From: an uncultured Collinsella sp.
GTDB taxonomy: Bacteria; Actinomycetota; Coriobacteriia; Coriobacteriales; Coriobacteriaceae
NCBI GenBank assembly: GCA_902464495.1
Contig: CABQJK010000007.1
Span: 20,568 to 84,567 of the forward strand
Direction of reading: 5' to 3'
DNA: 64,000 bases
Made by a program: the position numbers and the translations under genes. The notes under the pieces were generated by a model. That model had not been told where the DNA came from. It saw only the letters and a list, made by a program, of their open reading frames with translations, and did not search any database. Positions 53,063-61,571 of the stretch are shown one piece after another; position 1 is the first letter of the stretch; each line of letters begins with the position of its first letter.

Positions 53063-53917
53063 ATGGCCGAACTGCTGAAGGGCGCTCCCGTCGCCCGTGC
53101 TTTGACCGAGGAGCTTGCCGCCCGCTGTGCCGCTTTGCGCGATCAGGGCGTCGTGCCGACGCTTGCTATCGTGCGCGTTGGCGAGCGCGAGGACGACCTG
53201 TCCTACGAGCGTGGCGCGCTCAAGCGCTGCGAAAAGGTGGGCATCGAAGCCCGTCGCGTGTTGCTCCCTGCCGATGTTTCGCAAGACGAGCTTGTGGCGG
53301 CTATCGAGGACATCAATGCCGATCCGAGTGTTCATGGCTGCCTGATGTTCCGCCCGCTGCCTGTTGGCCTTGACGAAGATGTTGTCGCTGCGGTGCTCGA
53401 CCCCGCCAAGGACGTCGACTCCATGACGCCGGCTTCGCTGCTTACTGCGCTTTCGGGTCGCGGTGACGGTTTTGCCCCCTGTACGGCCGAGGCCGTGCTG
53501 GCGATTCTGGATCACTATGGCGTGGAGATGGACGGTGCCAAGGTCGCCGTTGTCGGTCGCTCGCTGGTAATTGGCCGTCCTGTTGCCGCCATGCTTACGG
53601 CGCGCAACGCTACGGTGACGACGTGCCATACGCACACGCGCGACCTTGCCGCCGAGTGCCGTGCTGCCGATACTGTGGTCGCCGCGGTCGGACGCGCGCG
53701 CACGATTGGCGCAGATGCGGTCCGCGAGGGTCAGACGGTCATCGACGTTGGCATTAACTGGGACGAGGCTGCCGGCAAGTTGGTCGGGGACGTCGATTTT
53801 GATGCCGCGGAGCCGGTTGTTAACGCCATCACGCCCGTGCCGGGCGGCGTGGGCGCTGTGACGACGGCGATCCTCGCCAAACACGTGATCGAAGCGGCCG
53901 AGCGCGCATCGAAATAG
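53063..53917 (+). CDS. folD: Methylene-THF dehydrogenase FolD, cyclohydrolase site altered
   Basis: This 284-residue FolD-family enzyme oxidises methylene-THF to methenyl-THF with NAD(P). The Rossmann motif VVGRSLVIGRPVAAML and the C-terminal TPVPGGVGAVTTA are intact. In the catalytic motif (usually YVxxK) the sequence is SYERGALKRCE: the key Lys is Ala 52. The usual VQLPLP is MFRPLP, so the Gln is Phe 96. The third residue, Asp 119 in KDVD, remains. In studied bifunctional enzymes the Lys is needed for the cyclohydrolase step, so this copy is probably a dehydrogenase only, paired with FchA. The start follows GAGGGGATAG. Confidence 0.88.
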   Translation: MAELLKGAPVARALTEELAARCAALRDQGVVPTLAIVRVGEREDDLSYERGALKRCEKVGIEARRVLLPADVSQDELVAAIEDINADPSVHGCLMFRPLPVGLDEDVVAAVLDPAKDVDSMTPASLLTALSGRGDGFAPCTAEAVLAILDHYGVEMDGAKVAVVGRSLVIGRPVAAMLTARNATVTTCHTHTRDLAAECRAADTVVAAVGRARTIGADAVREGQTVIDVGINWDEAAGKLVGDVDFDAAEPVVNAITPVPGGVGAVTTAILAKHVIEAAERASK

Positions 53918-53955
53918 GCGTTTTCGGGCTGTTTAGGGGGTTGGTTAGATACCCC

Positions 53956-54185
53956 GTGGTCAAAAAATGCCAAATATGAGTACTGTTGCCTTGTTGGTTA
54001 CATATTTTTGAGATTGATTTAACTCCCTAATGATATTAAATATCGTTAGGGAGTCTCTTTTATTGGACCTTTGAGGAATTACTTCACTCAGCTTTTGGAC
54101 AAGTGGGGATTTCTAGCGTCTGAACTTGAGCAAATCGCTGCTACTAAATTGGTGACAGTACTCATATTTGGCATTTTTTGACCAC
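53956..54185. mobile_element. 230-bp MITE-like element with 31-bp perfect terminal inverted repeats
   Basis: Positions 53956-53986 and 54155-54185 are perfect 31-bp inverted copies, starting GTGGTCAAAAAATGCC. Weaker similarity continues a few bases outside. The interior is AT-rich compared with its surroundings and encodes no protein. No transposase is present, so movement would need one in trans. No clear target-site duplication was seen. Confidence 0.65.
54022..54061 (+). terminator. terminator hairpin inside the MITE-like element
   Basis: A 16-bp stem (54022-54037 with 54039-54054, one G-U pair, apical pairs opening to form the loop) is followed by CTCTTTT. It is well placed to end the fchA-folD transcript. 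Confidence 0.7.
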
Positions 54186-54272
54186 AGGGGTTGCCAGCGC
54201 CGCGGTTTCGCCCTTTCTGCGCCGAAGCGATACACTGTTATCGTTTGATTTCTTCGCTCAAGGAGGATGCGC

Positions 54273-55796
54273 ATGCCGTGCACAACGATTTTGGTTGGTA
54301 AGAACGCGAGCTACGACGGGTCGACGCTTGTCGCCCGCAACGAGGACTCTTCCAACGGGGTGTTTGAGCCCAAGCGTATGCGCGTGGTGCATCCCGACGA
54401 GCAGCCGCGCGTCTACACGAGCGTCCTGAGTCACCTGACCGTTGAACTGCCCGATAACCCCATGCGCTACACGAGCGTCCCCGATGTTGTCCCGGGCCAC
54501 GGCATCTGGGCCGAGGCCGGTTTCAACGAGCTCAATGTGGGCATGTCCGCAACCGAGACGCTCACCACCAACGAGCGCGTCCGCGGTGCCGACCCGCTTG
54601 TGGACTACGTGCCCGCCAAGGGCAACGAGGGTGAGGACGGCTATGTGCCGGCGCAGACTGGTGGCCTGGGTGAGGAGGATATGGTGACCCTGGTCCTGCC
54701 CTACGCCAAGTCCGCCCGCGACGGCGTTCGTATCCTGGGCGACCTGCTCGAGCGCTACGGCACCTACGAGAACAACGGCATCGCCTTTAGCGACGTGGAT
54801 GAGATCTGGTGGCTCGAGACCATCGGCGGCCACCACTGGATTGCCAAGCGCGTGCCCGATGACGCCTATGTGACCATGCCCAACCAGCTGGGTATCGACA
54901 GCTTTGACCTGGATGACGCCGAGGGCGCCCAGGCCGACCACATTTGCTCCGCCGACCTGCGCGCCTGGATGGCCGAGTGGCATCTTGACCTGACGCTGGG
55001 TGTCGAGGGCGACGGTCCCGCAACGGTCTTCAACCCGCGCGAGGCCTTTGGCTCCCACAGCGACAGCGATCACGTCTACAACACGCCGCGCGCCTGGTAC
55101 ATGCAGCGCTGCCTCAACCCCAGCGACGTGTGGGATGGCCCTGACGCTGACTTTACGCCCGAGAGCGATGACATCCCCTGGAGTCGCGTGCCCGAGCGCA
55201 AGGTGACCATCGAGGACATCAAGTACGTCCTCTCCAGCCATTACCAGGGCACGGAGTACGACTGCTACGGCAGCAAGGGCACGCCCGCCACGCGTGGTGC
55301 CTATCGTCCCATCGGCATCAACCGCAATAGCCAGCTCGCCGTGCTGCAGCTGCGTCCCTATGCGCAGCCGGCCTACCGCGCCGTGCAGTGGATGGCCTTT
55401 GGCTCCAACTCGTTTAACGCGCTGGTCCCGCTGTACGCCAACGTCGAGACCATGCCCGAGTACTACGCCGACACGCAGGCCCGCGTGACCTCCGAGAACT
55501 TTTACTGGGCCAACCGCCTGATCGGCGCGCTCGCCGACGTTCGCTTCCACGAGTGTGGTCGCGCGGTTGAGGATTATCAGGAGAAGGTCGGCGGCATGGG
55601 CCACAAGCAACTCCATGACGTTGACGCCGCCGTTGCCACCCTGCCCGAAGCCGAGGTGCCTGCCGAGCTGGCACGCGCCAACGAGGCCTTCGCCGAGCTT
55701 GTGCGCGTGGAGACCGATGCCCTGCTGGGTAAGGTGCTCTACACCACGAGCTGTGCCATGAAGAATTCCTTCGCGATGAACGATAACATCAGGTAA
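54273..55796 (+). CDS. pepD: C69 family dipeptidase
   Basis: This 507-residue N-terminal-nucleophile hydrolase has its predicted nucleophile at Cys 3 (MPCTTILVGKNASYDGST), followed by LVARNEDSSNG and a PDVVPGHGIWAEAGFNE segment, as in lactobacillar PepD. Family members split a broad range of dipeptides after removing the first residues. AAGGAGG lies 6 nt before the ATG at 54273; the ATG at 54267 abuts that site and is not usable. Confidence 0.9.
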   Translation: MPCTTILVGKNASYDGSTLVARNEDSSNGVFEPKRMRVVHPDEQPRVYTSVLSHLTVELPDNPMRYTSVPDVVPGHGIWAEAGFNELNVGMSATETLTTNERVRGADPLVDYVPAKGNEGEDGYVPAQTGGLGEEDMVTLVLPYAKSARDGVRILGDLLERYGTYENNGIAFSDVDEIWWLETIGGHHWIAKRVPDDAYVTMPNQLGIDSFDLDDAEGAQADHICSADLRAWMAEWHLDLTLGVEGDGPATVFNPREAFGSHSDSDHVYNTPRAWYMQRCLNPSDVWDGPDADFTPESDDIPWSRVPERKVTIEDIKYVLSSHYQGTEYDCYGSKGTPATRGAYRPIGINRNSQLAVLQLRPYAQPAYRAVQWMAFGSNSFNALVPLYANVETMPEYYADTQARVTSENFYWANRLIGALADVRFHECGRAVEDYQEKVGGMGHKQLHDVDAAVATLPEAEVPAELARANEAFAELVRVETDALLGKVLYTTSCAMKNSFAMNDNIR

Positions 55797-55867
55797 AACG
55801 CTTTGTCGCTTTCGCGCAATCTTGGGTACAAGAAGGCCAATGCAGTTGTTCATGATTGGAGCCAACC

Positions 55868-56284
55868 ATGGTTATGAAATTCGATCAGCTTGTTAACGGC
55901 GCCATCAACGTGGGCTTTGGCGCCGCCGCTGTTGCCGTCGAGGGAGGCAAGAAGGTCCTTGACGATCTCAACGCCAAGGGCGAGCAGGTGCGCAAGGACG
56001 CCGACACCCCCGATATCGCCCGCAGCGTATCCGACATGTTCGAGCAGGCCGGCGGCACCATCTCTGACCTTACCGAGCGCCTGGGCATGCAGGGCGAGAC
56101 CGCGGCACAGCGCGTGCTCGATGAGCTCATCCTTGCTCGCGTCCGCGTTATGACCGCCCCCGAGCGCACGGCCTTCCTGGCTCACGTGCGCGACATCGTC
56201 GATTCGGTCGAGGACAACGTGACCTCGGTGCCCGTCGAGTCCGTTGAGCCCGACGATGCGAAGGATACCGAAGAGGCCGAGTAG
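55868..56284 (+). CDS. Phasin-like small protein upstream of UbiB kinase
   Basis: This 138-residue, helix-rich protein (FDQLVNGAINVGFGAAAVAV, then DDLNAKGEQVRKD and DLTERLGMQ) resembles small phasin/PHA-regulator-like proteins often found next to ubiB-type genes. It ends in an acidic tail. GGAG lies 6 nt before ATG 55868. It is 8 bp upstream of the kinase gene, so the two are co-transcribed. The role is unknown; a lipid-associated function is inferred from the neighbour. Confidence 0.65.
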   Translation: MVMKFDQLVNGAINVGFGAAAVAVEGGKKVLDDLNAKGEQVRKDADTPDIARSVSDMFEQAGGTISDLTERLGMQGETAAQRVLDELILARVRVMTAPERTAFLAHVRDIVDSVEDNVTSVPVESVEPDDAKDTEEAE

Positions 56285-56292
56285 CAGCGCAG

Positions 56293-58056
56293 ATGGCAGA
56301 TCCCACCACCGATTTCAACAACCAAGACCCCTTGTGTGACGAGGCGGCAGTTGTCGACGAAGTCGAGGCTGCCGTCTCGGGCACTCGCAAGAAGCCCCGC
56401 GCCGTGGACATGGTGCCCGAGGAGCCTGACGCCATGGCTCCGTGCGACGAGTACCAGCTTACGCCGGCGGGCCGTCGCGAGCGCATTGGACAGATCGTCC
56501 GCCTCGTCAAAAAATACCGCGTGTGGGACAACCTCACGCCGGTTCGTTTGCGTCGCCTGCTCGAGGAGCTCGGCCCCATGTTCGTCAAGATGGGGCAGAT
56601 TTTGGCCAACCGGTCCGAGATTCTGCCGCAGCGCTTTTGTGACGAGCTGCGTCGTCTGCGCTCCGATGTAGAGCCGGTGCCGTACGAGGTGGTGCTTCGC
56701 TGCCTAGAGGAGGAATACGGCCAGCGCCTGGGAGAGATGTTCGACGCGATCGACCCCAACCCGCTTGGCAGTGCCTCGCTCGCGCAGGTGCACCGTGCTC
56801 GCTTGGTGACGGGCGAGGACGTGGCCGTCAAGGTGCAGCGCCCCGGTGCTCAGCAGGTCATGGCCCAGGACATCGATATCATTCGCTCGGTGGTGCGCAT
56901 CGTTTCCAAGTTCGTCAACACCGATCAGTTCGTTGACTTGCACGGCGTGGTCGAGGAGCTGTGGACCTCGTTTCGCGAGGAGACCAACTTCTTGGCCGAG
57001 GCTAAAAACCTTAACGACTTTTACGAGTTTCATAAGAGCGTGCGCGGCGTGTCGTGTCCCAAGTCCTACTTGGATCTGTGCACCGAGCACGTCGTGGTCA
57101 TGGATTACATCGATGGCATCTCGATTGCCGACCCCGAGCGCCTGGTGGCCGAAGGGTACGACTTGGAGAAGATTGGCTCGACGATTGTCGAAGACTATTC
57201 GACGCAGGTGCTCGACGACGGCTTTTTCCATGCCGATCCGCATGCGGGAAACATCATTCTCAAGGACGGTATCGTCTACTTTATCGACTTGGGTATGGTC
57301 GGGCGCATGTCGAGCCACGACCGCGGCATCGTCAAGGATATGATTTTCGCCGTGGCCGAAGGTGACGTGCCCAAGCTCAAGGATTCGCTCATGCGCTTTG
57401 CCGTGACGCGCGGCGATTCGGCGGAGCTCGATCACTCGGCATTTTTGTCCGATCTGGACTTTATCGTGGCCGACTTTGCTGTCCTGGATCTTAAGGACCT
57501 GGATATCGGTGAGTTTTTGACCTCGCTGGTGAACCTGGCGCGCAAGAACGATGTTGAGTTGCCGAGCGTGGTGACGATGTTCGCGCGCGGCATGGTGACG
57601 CTCGAGGGCCTGCTGACCGAGTACATGCCCAACGTTAACATGATCCAAATTATCCAGGCGCACATTAAAAACGAGAAGAGTACCTACGCACGCATGCGCG
57701 ACATGAGTCGCGATTTCGCTGCGAGTAGCTACCGAGCGGCAAAGGGTTCGCTCGAAGCGGCTGAGTATCTGGGCCTGGCGTCGCGCATGCTCACGCGTGG
57801 TCAGCTCAAACTGAACCTGCAGCTTATGAGTAGCGACAAGGCGCTGCGTCAGATAGGCGGCATCGTCGACCGCATGTCGATGGCCATCGTCATCGCCGGC
57901 CTGTTTATCGGTTCGTCGGTGGTTTACTACGCGCGCATCGAGCCGGTTGTGTTTGGCATTCCGGTCATCGGCTTTGTTGGCTATGTGAGTGCGCTGGTTT
58001 TGGCGCTCATGCTGGGCCGCAATATCTGGCGCAACAGTCACGGCGGCAAGCATTAG
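56293..58056 (+). CDS. UbiB/AarF family atypical kinase
   Basis: This 587-residue protein has the UbiB fold: the KxGQ motif FVKMGQILANRS (near 98), the Ala-rich ASLAQVHRARL in place of a P-loop, VAVKVQRPG with the ATP Lys, FHADPHAGNII as catalytic loop and FIDLGMVGRM as metal motif. Two membrane segments end the protein, so it is membrane-anchored. Bacterial UbiB proteins act in isoprenoid lipid or quinone handling. The acidic N-terminus (1-60) is extra. The ATG at 56293 has a weak GCGCAG site and may depend on coupling to the upstream gene. Confidence 0.88.
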   Translation: MADPTTDFNNQDPLCDEAAVVDEVEAAVSGTRKKPRAVDMVPEEPDAMAPCDEYQLTPAGRRERIGQIVRLVKKYRVWDNLTPVRLRRLLEELGPMFVKMGQILANRSEILPQRFCDELRRLRSDVEPVPYEVVLRCLEEEYGQRLGEMFDAIDPNPLGSASLAQVHRARLVTGEDVAVKVQRPGAQQVMAQDIDIIRSVVRIVSKFVNTDQFVDLHGVVEELWTSFREETNFLAEAKNLNDFYEFHKSVRGVSCPKSYLDLCTEHVVVMDYIDGISIADPERLVAEGYDLEKIGSTIVEDYSTQVLDDGFFHADPHAGNIILKDGIVYFIDLGMVGRMSSHDRGIVKDMIFAVAEGDVPKLKDSLMRFAVTRGDSAELDHSAFLSDLDFIVADFAVLDLKDLDIGEFLTSLVNLARKNDVELPSVVTMFARGMVTLEGLLTEYMPNVNMIQIIQAHIKNEKSTYARMRDMSRDFAASSYRAAKGSLEAAEYLGLASRMLTRGQLKLNLQLMSSDKALRQIGGIVDRMSMAIVIAGLFIGSSVVYYARIEPVVFGIPVIGFVGYVSALVLALMLGRNIWRNSHGGKH

Positions 58057-58134
58057 CGTGGCTGCACGGTGTCTTGTCCCACGGCGCCCTTCCATGCCCA
58101 ACTCTTTTCTATCGCAAACAATAGCTTTTACCTT

Positions 58135-58162
58135 GGGCTTCGCCTGCGTGCGGGGCCCTTTT
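58135..58162 (+). terminator. terminator after UbiB gene
   Basis: GGGCTTCGC (58135-58143) pairs with GCGGGGCCC (58150-58158) with two G-U pairs, followed by TTTT. Confidence 0.7.
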
Positions 58163-58188
58163 GCGTGATACCATACTGACGGTAATAA
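58161..58188 (+). promoter_or_regulatory. probable promoter of the riboswitch-led operon
   Basis: TTGCGT (58161-58166) and TAATAA (58183-58188) are spaced 16 bp apart, immediately upstream of the aptamer. Confidence 0.45.
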
Positions 58189-58201
58189 TCAATGGCCTAG
58201 A

Positions 58202-58372
58202 TGGTGGTGCGGAGACGCACGAATGCGCGGTTTTCCTACGCATTTGGGAGAATCGGGGTGCAAGTCCCTGGCTGTACCAGTAACCGTAATTCCTCTTGGC
58301 TCGGGATGCTCGCGTCGCAGATCGGACGACGTGCCCGAGCCGTTAAGGTTAAGTCGGATCGCCTCCCATCTT
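58202..58372 (+). ncRNA. Cobalamin riboswitch
   Basis: The aptamer core is recognisable. GGGTGCAAGTCCCTGGCTGT (from about 58256) is followed by ACCAGTAACCGTAAT, matching the conserved junction of cobalamin riboswitches. A long side stem (GGCTCGGG with CCCGAGCC) follows, then a B12-box-like AAGTCGGATCGCC (58351-58363). Upstream hairpins (GTGCG/CGCAC and AATGCG/CGCATT) fit the 5-prime stems. It leads the operon of two transcobalamin-like surface proteins, so they should be repressed by sufficient B12. Downstream GC-rich pairing up to about 58430 could mask the start site. Confidence 0.82.
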
Positions 58373-58514
58373 GCATGCGGCTGCGGCGTATGCCGCCGGT
58401 GTGCATAGGGCTCTGGAGGGAAGGGGGACCCCGATGGGGGAACTCGAGCGCAGCATGCGCGATGACGTGGGGCAGCCTCAGGGCAACGCTCCAAGTACAG
58501 ACAGTAGGAGACAG

Positions 58515-61500
58515 ATGGATATGTTCGAGGACGAGCGCCAGCGCGTCTCGCATCGTCGCGGCGCAATTGCGCGCGGCGTAGCCAAGCGCGGCCTGGTGGC
58601 ATTCCTGGCCTTCGCGATGGCCTTTGGCACCACGCCGGCCCAGCTGTGGGCCGACGGCGCCGAGGGTGTTTTCGAAGCTGTGGCTCAGGCCGCGACGCCG
58701 GACGAAAATGCGGGGGCTGCGGATGGCGCCTCTGAAACCGGCTCCAACGCGGGTGATGCGTCTGCCAACGATGACGCGACATCCGATAGCGCTGCGACGA
58801 ATGCCGCAGATGGCAACGGCGTAGCGGCGGACAATTCTGCTGCGGTTGAGGCTCCTGCCGCTTCCGAAGAGGCTAAGTCGCAGCCTGCCGAGGCCGCAAG
58901 CCAAGAGGTCTCGGCCACGTGCTCCGTCGTCGGCACCGACGCCAAGGGCGCCCAGCAGACCTGGGCCGCCGCGCAGCAGATCACGCTGAAGGAGGGCTCG
59001 ACCGCGGCCGACCTCTCCGAGCAGCTCTTCAAGCAGGCCGGCCTGACCACCGAATACGATCCCAACGGCACCTGGGGCTGGGCGCTCAACACGATCACGT
59101 CGCCCTTCGATAAGGACCGCAAGCTCGGCTACGACCCGGCGACCCGCGCGTACTGGCAGCTGTTCGTCAACGGCAGCGCCTCCGAGGTCGGCGCTGGCGG
59201 CTACACGCTCAAGGACGGCGACTCCGTCGTCTGGTGCTACTCGAAGTACGGCGACCCCGCTCCCGTCGATCAGGTCTCCGTCACAATGGAGATCATCGGC
59301 AAGAAGAATGAGATAGCGCAGCGTTGGACGAACCCCTCAACTCAGGTGTTCACTAAGGGCACGACGATCAAGGACGCCTCTGCTGCCTACTTCGATGCTC
59401 TTGGCATCGAATCCAAGATGTACGACCAATTTGGCTATTGGGGTGTCCATAGCCTTGTTTCCCCGCTTGATGGTGTCGAGCTGTCCGGCGCTTGGTCGTT
59501 CTTTGTCAACGGAGTTCCCGCAAGCCAGATCGATAGCGACTATGTGCTCAAGTCGGGTGATAAGATCGTTTGGGCCTATGCTGCCGGCGATACCGTGCCC
59601 GGTATCGACAGCGTTGTTGTTGACCCGAGCGCCGCGCGTCCCAACTGGGATAGCGACTGGTCGGGCTTTACGAGCGCCGACAAGGTAACCGATGCGCCTG
59701 TACCCACCAAAGACGCTGAGGCAAAATGGGTAAGCGAGCTCAAGTCTTCGAGCGAATGGAATAAGGGAATCTCTGATCCGTTGCTAGTGGGTGACTATCT
59801 CTACGTTGCCGTGGGCTCCAAGCTGCTTAAGAAGAATGTCGACACGGGTGAAACCCTTGCGGAATCGCCCTTGGCAGCAAAGATTGATTCGACTTCGCGC
59901 ATGGTGTACACCGACGGCGTTGTGCTTGTTCCGCTCTCTAGTGGTCGTCTGCAGGCGCTAACGGTTGATGCGCTGGCGACGGTTTGGGTTACCGATGAGC
60001 TGCCGGCCGGTCCGGACGGCGCCCAGCAGTCGCTTGCTTCCGTTACGGTCCGTGATGGCTATGCCTACTTTGGCACCGCTTCGGCCAGCTGGACTGATTC
60101 GAGTGGCGGCTACCTGCTTTGCGTGCGTATCACTGACGGCAAGGTCATGTGGCAGCACGAGAACGAGAACAGCAAGGGCTATTACTGGGCTGGTATGGCG
60201 TTCTCGGGCAACTACGGTGTTATTGCGGACGATTCCGGCACGGTGAGCACGATTGATCCCTCGACTGGAAAGACTGTTGCGAACCTTAAGGTTGCCGATC
60301 GCGTGCGCACGACGGTGCTGGTTGATGGATCGATCGCTTATGTCGTGAGTGCCGATGGCGTCTTGCATAAGCTCTCGATTGCCAATAACGGAAGGCTTTC
60401 CGAGCTTGGCAAGGTAACGTTTGGTGGCAGCTCGACCTCGACACCGATGCTGGTCAACGGCAAGATCATTGTTGGTGGTACGTCGATTGATTCCTTTAAG
60501 GGCGGCTATCAGAATAAGTACACGTATCATTACGGCCTGCTGGCAACCATAGATGCCGAGACGCTCGCGGTAGACTATTCCATCTGCAAGGCGGATGGGA
60601 ACTATATTCGCCAGGGTACTTCGGGCGGTGGCGACGTTAAGTCACAGCCGGTTGTTTCGGTTCAAAACGGTGAGACGTACGTGTACTTTACGTCTAACAA
60701 CAACCCTGGTGGCATCTATCGTTATCGCATCGGCGATGCCGAAGCAGAGCTGCTCTATACGCCGGCTGCGGAGGATCAGCAGTATTGCATGACTTCGATT
60801 TCTGTGGGGTCGGACGGCTCGCTGTACTACGTTAACGATTCAGGCAAACTGTTTGCCGTCAAGGGCAATGGTCAGAGGGTCAATCGCTATACCGTTTCAT
60901 TTAATGCCAACGGCAAAGATGCAGCCATGCCCGATTCTCAGCGTGTGAAAGAGGGCAAGATGGCTACCGAGCCTGCGGATAAGCCCCAGCTCAAGGGCTA
61001 TACCTTCGGCGGTTGGTATACCGATGAGGCTTGCACGCAGGCGTATGACTTCAGCACGCCGGTGACGACCGACTTGACGCTGTATGCCAAGTGGACCAAG
61101 AACGCCACCAACCCTGGCGGTAATGGCGGTTCTGGCTCCAACGGTTCCAACGGCGGCACCGGCAACGGTTCCGCCGCTGGCACTGGCGCGGGCGCTGGCA
61201 CTGGTACTGGCTCCGGCACGAAGGGTCAGCAGGCTGGTGGCGCTGTCGCCCCGGGCCAGAAGCCGGTTTCCAAGACGACGGTGTCGACCAAGACCGAGAC
61301 CAAGGACAGCAAGTCCGACAAGAAGGACTCCGACAAGTCCGACAAGAAGGACGAGAAGAAGTCTGACAAGAAGGACGGCAAGTCCGACAAGAAGTCCGAC
61401 TCCAAGTCCGATACGGGTGCTGCATCAACGACTACTGCTAAGAAGTCCTCTGGTGCTTCCGAGCAAGAGACTGGCACCAACCCGCTCGCCATCGTTGGCG

Positions 61501-61562
61501 TTGCCGCCGGCGTCATCGGTCTCGCCATCGTCGGCGTGTTCGTGTTCACCAAACGTCGGTAG
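58515..61562 (+). CDS. Surface protein: two DUF4430 domains, beta-propeller, InlB-type repeat
   Basis: This 1015-residue exported protein has a signal segment (GLVAFLAFAMAFG) and a Ser/Ala/Asp-rich spacer. Two DUF4430 (transcobalamin C-terminal-like) domains follow at about 135-247 and 255-357 (YWQLFVNG, DGDSVVWCY; WSFFVNG, GDKIVWAY). Next come a PQQ-like beta-propeller (about 395-785), an InlB/Flg_new-type repeat (YTVSFNANG to LTLYAKWTK), Gly-rich and Lys/Ser/Asp-rich stalks, QETGTN, a membrane helix and FTKRR. The riboswitch leader suggests cobalamin capture. Start choice: ATG 58515 follows TAGGAG; ATG 58434, after AAGGGGG, would add 27 residues with rare Arg codons. Confidence 0.75.
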   Translation: MDMFEDERQRVSHRRGAIARGVAKRGLVAFLAFAMAFGTTPAQLWADGAEGVFEAVAQAATPDENAGAADGASETGSNAGDASANDDATSDSAATNAADGNGVAADNSAAVEAPAASEEAKSQPAEAASQEVSATCSVVGTDAKGAQQTWAAAQQITLKEGSTAADLSEQLFKQAGLTTEYDPNGTWGWALNTITSPFDKDRKLGYDPATRAYWQLFVNGSASEVGAGGYTLKDGDSVVWCYSKYGDPAPVDQVSVTMEIIGKKNEIAQRWTNPSTQVFTKGTTIKDASAAYFDALGIESKMYDQFGYWGVHSLVSPLDGVELSGAWSFFVNGVPASQIDSDYVLKSGDKIVWAYAAGDTVPGIDSVVVDPSAARPNWDSDWSGFTSADKVTDAPVPTKDAEAKWVSELKSSSEWNKGISDPLLVGDYLYVAVGSKLLKKNVDTGETLAESPLAAKIDSTSRMVYTDGVVLVPLSSGRLQALTVDALATVWVTDELPAGPDGAQQSLASVTVRDGYAYFGTASASWTDSSGGYLLCVRITDGKVMWQHENENSKGYYWAGMAFSGNYGVIADDSGTVSTIDPSTGKTVANLKVADRVRTTVLVDGSIAYVVSADGVLHKLSIANNGRLSELGKVTFGGSSTSTPMLVNGKIIVGGTSIDSFKGGYQNKYTYHYGLLATIDAETLAVDYSICKADGNYIRQGTSGGGDVKSQPVVSVQNGETYVYFTSNNNPGGIYRYRIGDAEAELLYTPAAEDQQYCMTSISVGSDGSLYYVNDSGKLFAVKGNGQRVNRYTVSFNANGKDAAMPDSQRVKEGKMATEPADKPQLKGYTFGGWYTDEACTQAYDFSTPVTTDLTLYAKWTKNATNPGGNGGSGSNGSNGGTGNGSAAGTGAGAGTGTGSGTKGQQAGGAVAPGQKPVSKTTVSTKTETKDSKSDKKDSDKSDKKDEKKSDKKDGKSDKKSDSKSDTGAASTTTAKKSSGASEQETGTNPLAIVGVAAGVIGLAIVGVFVFTKRR

Positions 61563-61571
61563 GTGAGGGCT

